The position numbers and the translations under genes were made by a program. This document shows, piece by piece, positions 40,976-45,282 of a stretch of 45,282 nucleotides of DNA. Source of the stretch: JBAYNW01 sp041678605 (GTDB taxonomy: Bacteria; Cyanobacteriota; Vampirovibrionia; Gastranaerophilales; Gastranaerophilaceae); NCBI GenBank assembly GCA_041678605.1, contig JBAYNW010000015.1, forward strand, positions 1 through 45,282, in the 5' to 3' direction. The notes under the pieces were generated by a model that saw nothing but the letters and a program-made list of their open reading frames with translations, did not search any database and was not told the DNA's origin. Numbering within the stretch: position 1 is the stretch's first letter; each line of letters opens with the position of its first letter.

Positions 40976-41326
40976 TTATGCCCGCAGAGTTTTTGCACCC
41001 TTTAGGTATACAAATTTTGGAATAAATGATTGTTCGCAGTTAATAACAATCAAAACCCTCAGGCACATTTTAAGAGAGTTTGGCACATCAAGTTCGTGAA
41101 AACACATCATTGCAACCTCATCCCATGCGAGTTTTTCCCTTGCAAACTTCGCCGGAAAATTAGCGTTTAAATCTTCGGTCAGGGTAAAAATAACGTACGA
41201 AATCAAATCCTTTTCGATTTTATTTTGACTTATTAATTCTTCCAAAAGCTCAAGCGTAGCTTCTTCAATAACTTTTGAGGTGTTGCTTTCGACGGTTATC
41301 GCCCCTCTTATTCCTTTTGTAATCAT
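40976..41326 (-). CDS. aroH: chorismate mutase, AroH type
   Basis: 116-aa monofunctional chorismate mutase (Bacillus AroH fold) converting chorismate to prephenate in Phe/Tyr synthesis. 'GIRGAITVESNTSKVIEEATLELLEELI', 'VIFTLTEDLNANFPAKFARE', 'MCFHELDVPNSLKMCLRVLIVIN' and 'KFVYLKGAKTLR' match the family, including the active-site Arg in GIRGA and Glu/Arg residues of the trimer interface. Its ATG overlaps the fmt stop (ATGA). A GCGGGC/GCCCGC hairpin (about 40966-40983) spans its end. Confidence 0.92.
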   Translation of the reverse strand: MITKGIRGAITVESNTSKVIEEATLELLEELISQNKIEKDLISYVIFTLTEDLNANFPAKFAREKLAWDEVAMMCFHELDVPNSLKMCLRVLIVINCEQSFIPKFVYLKGAKTLRA

Positions 41327-42261
41327 AAAAATTTTTCTCCCGTTGAAATTTTTAACCCGTTAACCCAGTCACGTGCAGGCATTTCACTTTTGCCTTCCGG
41401 TTTTACCCTTAAAATCAGCAAAATCCCTTTTGCGGATGCGACTTCTATTCCCTCTTTTGTAATTTTTAAAACTTCCCCCGAATTTCCTTTAAAATCTTCA
41501 TCAACAACTCCGGTTTGCATTATTTTAACAAGTTTTTCTCTGAAAAAACAGTGTGCTGACGGTGATTTGTAAAGCCCCCGTACGAGGTTGTGAATTTCTC
41601 TTGCCGACTTTGACCAATCAATCTGGGCATCTTCTTTTTTAATTTTATGGGCGTATGAAATATTTTCACAACTCTGTTCAGCCGGATTAATTTTACCGCT
41701 TTTCATGTTCAAAAGTGTCGCTTCAATTAATTCCGGTGATTTTTCCGAAATAAGTTCAAAAAGTTCCTCATAATTCATATTTTCTGTAATGTCGATTTCA
41801 TCTTTGAGGCAAATCGCACCGCAATCAAGTCCTTCCTCTGTTATCATTGTGCAAATTCCGGTTTTTTTATCCCCGTTGATAAGCACACGCTGAATTGGAT
41901 TTGCCCCCCGATAAAGCGGCAGCAAAGATGCGTGAAGGTTTATTGTTGCATATTTGGGAATTTCCAAAACTTCTTTTGACAAAATTTGTCCGAATGCAAA
42001 GGTTACAAAAAAGTCCGGCTCTAATTTTTTCAACTCCGCCTGAATTTCAAAATCTTTTCTGATTGAAACAGGCTGAAAAATCGGTATATTATGCTCAATG
42101 GCATATTCCTTAACCGGCGGCGGTAAAATCTTGTGTCCTCTTCCTGTCGGCTTGTCCGGCTGCGTGACAATAGCCAAGATGTCTATTTTACCGGATTTTA
42201 CAAGATAATCCAAAGATTTTAGTGCGATTTTTGGTGTTGCAAAGAATATAACTTTTATCAT
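41323..42261 (-). CDS. fmt: methionyl-tRNA formyltransferase
   Basis: Formylates initiator Met-tRNA using 10-formyl-THF. 312 aa. 'VIFFATPKIALKSLDYLV', 'TQPDKPTGRGHKILPPPVKEYA', 'FVTFAFGQILSKEVLEIPKYATINLHASLLPLYRGANPIQ' with the catalytic Asn-His, and 'GLDCGAI' (Asp of the active site) are present; the C-terminal tRNA-binding domain starts around residue 205. Overlaps def upstream and aroH downstream by 4 nt each (ATGA), so def-fmt-aroH is one translationally coupled unit. Confidence 0.96.
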   Translation of the reverse strand: MIKVIFFATPKIALKSLDYLVKSGKIDILAIVTQPDKPTGRGHKILPPPVKEYAIEHNIPIFQPVSIRKDFEIQAELKKLEPDFFVTFAFGQILSKEVLEIPKYATINLHASLLPLYRGANPIQRVLINGDKKTGICTMITEEGLDCGAICLKDEIDITENMNYEELFELISEKSPELIEATLLNMKSGKINPAEQSCENISYAHKIKKEDAQIDWSKSAREIHNLVRGLYKSPSAHCFFREKLVKIMQTGVVDEDFKGNSGEVLKITKEGIEVASAKGILLILRVKPEGKSEMPARDWVNGLKISTGEKFL

Positions 42262-42839
42262 TTATTTCCCTTTGCTAAATTTTCTTGAATTTCCTTTTCC
42301 AATTCGCTTTCGTTAATCAACTTGTCAACTTCAATAGGCGGCAAATTTTTCTTGGCGAGTTCATTTTCCAATTCAAACCTGTTTCTTACGTGGTCGATAA
42401 ACAAAATTCCGTCCAAATGGTCAAGTTCATGCTGGACTGCTTTTACAAGCAAACCCCCGTCTTTTGCCTCCATTACAAAAGAACGGCCGTGAGAATCCAT
42501 GGCTTTCACAAGAATATTTGCATATCTTCTCACGTCGGCATAGACTTCGGGAAAACTGAGACAACCCTCGTTACTCACGAAAGCACCGGATTTTTTGATT
42601 ATTTTAGGATTAATAAATACCAGAGGATTCAGCGGTTCGTCGCCCGATGATGTATCAACAACAAAAACCCTGTAATTTTCTCCGATTTGAGGGGCTGCAA
42701 GTCCAACCCCGTTTTCTGAATACAGTGTATCCAATAAATCTTTGACCAAATCCTTAATTTTCTTTGAAACCTTATAAATTTCCTTTGATTTTTCACGCAA
42801 AGAAGGAGTTCCATACTTCAAAATTTTTTTTATTGCCAT
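42258..42839 (-). CDS. def: peptide deformylase
   Basis: Metal-dependent removal of the N-formyl group from nascent proteins. 193 aa. The three family motifs are present: GVGLAAPQIG, EGCLSFP (metal-binding Cys) and QHELDHLDG (HExxH). The C-terminus is extended and acidic ('VDKLINESELEKEIQENLAKGNK'). SD AAAGGAA. First gene of def-fmt-aroH. Confidence 0.97.
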   Translation of the reverse strand: MAIKKILKYGTPSLREKSKEIYKVSKKIKDLVKDLLDTLYSENGVGLAAPQIGENYRVFVVDTSSGDEPLNPLVFINPKIIKKSGAFVSNEGCLSFPEVYADVRRYANILVKAMDSHGRSFVMEAKDGGLLVKAVQHELDHLDGILFIDHVRNRFELENELAKKNLPPIEVDKLINESELEKEIQENLAKGNK

Positions 42840-42883
42840 CTGTAAATTCCTTTACTTCCCTTTCCCACAGATATTATAGCATA

Positions 42884-43075
42884 TAAATAATGAAGGGTAA
42901 ATAAGTTGAGGGGTGAAAGGGTGAATGGCTTAAAGGCTTTTGAAGAAGTGATTAAGTGACTGAGTGATTAAGTGATTAAGTGCAACAAAAAAATTAAAAC
43001 TTTTCTTTTCCCGTCTTCTAGTTGATAAGTCGATAAGTTGAAAGGTCGAACGGTTGAATGGTTGAGAAGTTACGT
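42884..43075. repeat. composite dispersed repeat (GTTGAAAG units + AGTGATTA array)
   Basis: Between def and the DGR. GTTGAGGGG/GTGAAAGG/GTGAATGG units (42905-42935), then a five-unit AGTGATTA array ending in AGTGCAAC and an A-tract (42945-43003), then GTTGATAAG/GTCGATAAG/GTTGAAAGG/GTCGAACGG/GTTGAATGG units (43021-43070). Longer copy of the element at 4157-4240. No gene in 42840-43128. Confidence 0.65.
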
Positions 43076-43128
43076 TTCTCGTGGACACTCTGTGAGAGAT
43101 AACGAATTATAAACAATAGGTTAAGGCT

Positions 43129-44262
43129 TCAATTATAAATAAGGTTTTTTACCAACTTTAATTTTTTAAACTCAATATCACAACTTAAAAAAAGACTTAC
43201 AACGCTGAGGCATAAATCTTTTCTTAACATATATCCGTCAATAGAACTTAACATTCCAAGATAACTGTTCATCGTCTTGAAAAATTTGACTAAAGAATTT
43301 TTTTCAAAATCCTTTGACTTTTTCCATTTTTTTATTGTTGAATAACTTCTTTTTAAGGTTGATTGTCTTAACAATATTCGATTTGGTTTAACAACAAATC
43401 CGACAAAATCAATCCCTGCAAAAAGTTTATTAACTAATTTTTTACAGGGATGTAAGTGCTGATGTAAATTCTCTTTCAAAAATTTGTTTATTTGAGTACT
43501 CCACTCATTTAATTGTTCAGGATTTTCATAAAAAATAATAAAATCGTCTACATATCTGCAATAATACCTACATTTCAATTGATGTTTAACATATTAATCC
43601 AAATCGTTCAAATAAACATTGCTGAAAAACTGAGATGTCAAATTACCTATAGGCAAGCCTTTCCCGCGTGAAGTATGCCATAAACTTTTGTAATTTGGGA
43701 TAAATCGAAACTTTTTTTTGCTTGATTTAATAAAAGCGTTAGGCTTAGGGTCGTGAAAAATAATTTGTTCCAGAAGTTCTAAAATCCATTCTTCGAAAAC
43801 ATATCTCTTTAGTTGATTGAATAATATTTTTTTATCAATACTAACGAAAAAATTAGAGAGGTCTGCTTTTAAGTAATAAGCATTTTGTGTATAGTTTTTG
43901 GTTATGGAACGTGAAAAATGTTGAATTCTTTTTGCTGAAGCCAAAGTTCCTTTTTTCGGTATACAACTGTAAGTATCATAAATAAATCTGTTATAAAAAC
44001 GGTCTTTAATAGCATTATATACCAAATGATGAACAATTCTGTCTCTAAAATTTGCCGCCCAAACTTCTCTGGGCTTAGGTTTTAAAACAACAAAACAAAT
44101 ACTGCGTCCTATTTCATATTTTCCTTCTTTTAACTCATGATAAAGTTGCATTAGGTTACTTTCTAAGTTAAATTCAAATTCCAGAGCGGAAGCTGTATTT
44201 CGTTTATTTTTTCTGCAGTCAAAATAGGCCCTGAATAAATCCATCAGAGTAAATCCATCCAT
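43129..44262 (-). pseudogene. DGR reverse transcriptase with one in-frame TAA
   Basis: Reverse transcriptase of a diversity-generating retroelement; copies the TR RNA with errors at adenines. One frame runs from ATG 44262 (GGAG at 44270-44273) to 43129 and is broken only by TAA at 43594-43596. Upstream part (222 codons): 'AYYLKADLSNFFVSIDKKIL' (catalytic Asp motif) and 'GLPIGNLTSQFFSNVYLNDLD', where IGNLTSQ is the DGR-type replacement of the common QGxxxSP. Downstream part: 'YVKHQLKCRYYCRYVDDFII' with YVDD at 237-240, then thumb motifs ('FAGIDFVGFVV'). The stop falls 14 codons before YVDD, so without read-through neither piece is active. The region is more AT-rich than most neighbours. Death by mutation, read-through or a sequence error are all possible. 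Confidence 0.9.
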
Positions 44263-44307
44263 TTTTTATCTCCAAGTTTAAACTCAATTAATGAGAAGAA
44301 AATTCCA

Positions 44308-44435
44308 TCACCTGACACAACGAGCCTTGATGTTGCTGTTGTTCTTGTTGTTGTTGTTCCGATTGCCTGTACTGAAATTCTGGTTCCATGAGTTGATTGC
44401 ACTGTACTCAGTAGCGGACCAGTAATAGCCGGCAC
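44308..44435 (-). repeat. DGR template repeat (TR)
   Basis: 128-nt non-coding donor sequence between avd and the RT gene. It aligns without gaps to 45041-45168 (constant offset 733) with 19 mismatches, all at A in the minus-strand TR. If translated in the VR frame it would read AGYYWSATEYSAINSWNQNF and continue through a run of AAC (Asn) codons (NRNNNNKNNSN) to KARCVR-stop; AAC-rich codons are typical of TRs because A-mutagenesis there reaches most amino acids without stops. Confidence 0.96.
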
Positions 44436-44571
44436 CAAAAACGGAGGACTACTGATAATAAAAACGAATCTTTCATTAATATTAACTTTCGCTTTAATTT
44501 TTCAATTGAAGTTTCTGCCTTGGTTACTTTAGAAGTTACCGCCTCCGACGAGATGGAAAGCACACTCCTTG
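44436..44571 (-). ncRNA. avd-TR spacer, predicted part of the TR RNA
   Basis: 136 nt with no open frame worth calling. In characterised DGRs the TR lies in a transcript whose flanks, including the spacer next to the RT gene, are needed for cDNA priming. Here it contains repeated AACTTC/AAGTAAC-like patches and a short inverted AATATTAAT segment. Boundaries are not visible; assignment is by position. Confidence 0.35.
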
Positions 44572-44943
44572 TCAGGTTTTAGCCTGAACAAGCTCCGGCG
44601 TCTTCCCATTAATTGAATTTAACCATCCTTGCGATTGACGAGAAATATTATCAATCATTTCGACTACTTGCACGTAATGTTCCATGGAAATTATTTTTAA
44701 ATCATGGGCAATACGTAAAAATAATTCTAATAATTGGATATGCTCTAACATTTCTTGAATTGCCGACTCCCTCCTTTCTTTTTGATTTGCCTTATATACA
44801 CAAATTACCAAACTAATTGCCTCATTTTCAATCTTTTCTCCTAATGTATATTTATACTCTCTTCCGAAATTTTTAACTAGTTGCACCTATCGGATTAACA
44901 GATCATAAGAAGACTTGTATATCGGTAATTGTTTGTATTTCAT
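44572..44943 (-). pseudogene. avd: DGR accessory variability determinant Avd with one in-frame TAG
   Basis: Four-helix-bundle protein that forms a pentameric barrel, binds the RT and the TR RNA, and is required for mutagenic retrohoming. The frame runs from ATG 44943 (AGAGAGG 9 nt upstream) to 44572 and would give 122 residues plus one in-frame TAG (44887-44889), the normal Avd size. Before the TAG: MKYKQLPIYKSSYDLLIR; after it: VQLVKNFGREYKYTLGEKIENEA, then 'LELFLRIAHDLKIISMEHYVQVVEMIDNISRQSQGWLNS', all typical of Avd. Helix 1 is cut by the stop. A GTG directly after the TAG could restart translation but would lose most of helix 1. Confidence 0.88.
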
Positions 44944-44970
44944 ATTTTAATGCCTCTCTTTCGCTTATCT

Positions 44971-44996
44971 TACAGGGGGGAAGGTTCCCCCCTGTA
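44971..44996. other. DGR GC-rich inverted repeat downstream of VR
   Basis: Perfect 12-bp inverted repeat TACAGGGGGGAA (44971-44982) / TTCCCCCCTGTA (44985-44996) around 2 nt, 45 nt beyond the VR 3' end in reading direction. No T-tract follows. In the Bordetella phage DGR a hairpin/cruciform just downstream of VR is needed for target recognition; this is the positional equivalent here. Confidence 0.7.
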
Positions 44997-45040
44997 TCCC
45001 CCCTCTTCTAATGGTTCAAATGGCCAAAAGGTCAACAAGG

Positions 45041-45168
45041 TCACCTGACACAACGAGCCTTGACGAGGCTGCTGCCCTTGGTGCCGTAGCTCCGAAAGCC
45101 TGTACTGAAATACTGGCCCCATGAGCCGATTGCACTGTACTCAGTAGCGGACCAGTAAAAGCCGGCAC
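45041..45168 (-). repeat. DGR variable repeat (VR) at the 3' end of the target gene
   Basis: Last 42 codons of the target gene including its TGA stop (45041-45043). Relative to TR it shows 11 A-to-G, 6 A-to-T and 2 A-to-C changes on the coding strand and none elsewhere, altering 13 codons, mostly Asn to Gly, Ser, Tyr, Phe, Thr or Leu. The final 23 nt (45041-45063) are identical to TR and mark the zone where the initiation-of-mutagenic-homing element should lie. Confidence 0.96.
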
Positions 45169-45282
45169 TCGGCATCCCGAGTTCATCTCTGTGTTGATAC
45201 ATTTTATCCAGTTCACTGTTGGCGTCTTTTCCTGCCGGTAATCTCATGCCTTGATCTTCACATACTTTTACTGCTCCCGCCC
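45041..45282 (-). CDS. DGR target protein, C-terminal fragment (C-type-lectin-like fold)
   Basis: Only the last 80 codons lie in the window; the frame is open through the right edge, so the N-terminus is unseen. Visible pattern: 'AGAVKVCEDQGMRLPAGKDANS', then 'ELDKMYQHRDELGMPSAGFYWSATEYS', a variable 'SWGQYFSTGFRSYGTKGSS' and a constant 'KARCVR' end. A-x-x-x-C-x-x-x-G-x-RLP and YWSATE...VRCVR-like endings are typical of FGE-sulfatase/DUF1566-type C-type-lectin-like domains displayed by DGRs. The 13 variable codons would form the ligand-binding face. The missing N-terminus could be a prepilin or lipoprotein anchor, as in other DGR targets; that is not seen here. Confidence 0.88.
   Translation of the reverse strand, partial: AGAVKVCEDQGMRLPAGKDANSELDKMYQHRDELGMPSAGFYWSATEYSAIGSWGQYFSTGFRSYGTKGSSLVKARCVR

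Noticed and set aside
43129..43578. C-terminal half of the RT as a separate gene starting at TTG 43578
   Set aside because: It is in phase with the upstream half, starts inside the RT fold just before YVDD, and has no ribosome-binding site. One RT frame with an internal stop is simpler.
44244..44438. Open frame of 64 codons across the TR
   Set aside because: It reads the TR in a different frame from the target gene (Thr/Ser-rich by translation of AAC repeats) and runs into the RT start. TRs are non-coding donors, so this is a by-product.
44572..44886. Avd starting at GTG 44886
   Set aside because: The GTG directly follows the in-frame TAG, and the coding signature (SYDLLIR) plus a good ribosome-binding site lie upstream at ATG 44943. 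The short form would lack most of helix 1.
44971..44996. Intrinsic terminator between the target gene and avd
   Set aside because: Strong stem but no T-tract in either direction; position relative to VR better fits the DGR recognition hairpin.
45016..45216. Alternative frame over the VR with a similar Thr/Ser/Ala-rich product
   Set aside because: Same off-frame reading as over TR. The frame ending KARCVR-stop at 45041 matches known DGR target ends and is open to the window edge.

Overview
The window looks like a chromosomal segment of an AT-rich, non-photosynthetic relative of cyanobacteria, most likely a gut Gastranaerophilales (Vampirovibrionia/'Melainabacteria'). Supporting this are a Ycf45-type R3H/AAA ATPase (33885-35492, otherwise typical of cyanobacteria and plastids), type IV prepilin-like proteins with the FTLAEVLI / FSLAEVLI segment, and several small orphan proteins of a style I associate with that order. 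The taxonomic call is inference; no rRNA or tRNA gene is visible.

Layout: 1-3.4 kb holds a prepilin-like protein, a small leaderless HTH protein, a GNAT-like protein and ribD. 3.4-8 kb holds an orphan small protein, a repeat-filled intergenic stretch and the tig-clpP-clpX proteostasis cluster. 8-12.2 kb holds a YkgJ-type cysteine-cluster protein, orphan membrane proteins and a secreted TPR-flanked matrixin-like protease. 12.2-19 kb is a Tad pilus operon read leftward (cpaB-cpaC-cpaE-tadA-tadB-tadC), with no pilin or prepilin peptidase in view; tadC appears to start at ATT. 19-23.4 kb has small orphan genes and a TolC/HlyD export pair. 23.5-29 kb has a ribbon-helix-helix protein, an ATP-type PEP carboxykinase, three secreted cysteine-rich proteins (two of them paralogues with a shared upstream motif) and pyruvate kinase. 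PEPCK and Pyk sit at the same PEP node. 29-35.5 kb holds ilvD, a HigBA-like toxin-antitoxin pair, an Fe-S oxidoreductase with a repeat inserted in frame, and the R3H ATPase. 35.8-42.8 kb holds a second prepilin-like protein, an XRE regulator, a PilB/GspE-like ATPase with a degenerate Asp box, a response regulator, a sensor kinase and the overlapping def-fmt-aroH operon.

The most striking element is at the right edge (43129-45282, all minus strand): a complete diversity-generating retroelement (DGR). In reading order it has the C-terminus of a target protein ending in a variable repeat (VR, 45041-45168), a GC-rich inverted repeat, the accessory gene avd, the template repeat (TR, 44308-44435) and the reverse transcriptase. 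By hand alignment, TR and VR are both 128 nt and differ at 19 positions. All 19 are adenines in the coding-strand TR (19 of 43 A; 0 of 85 non-A), which is the signature of adenine-directed mutagenic retrohoming. Both protein genes carry one in-frame nonsense codon (TAG in avd, TAA just before the YVDD motif of the RT). The system is therefore either recently dead, read through, or affected by consensus errors.

Several dispersed repeat families run through the intergenic regions: GTTGAAAG-type 7-8-mers, AGTGATTA arrays, 'gattgcttcg' elements and CCCTCACCC-type elements. Two of them have entered the coding sequence of the Fe-S oxidoreductase at 32331-33662.
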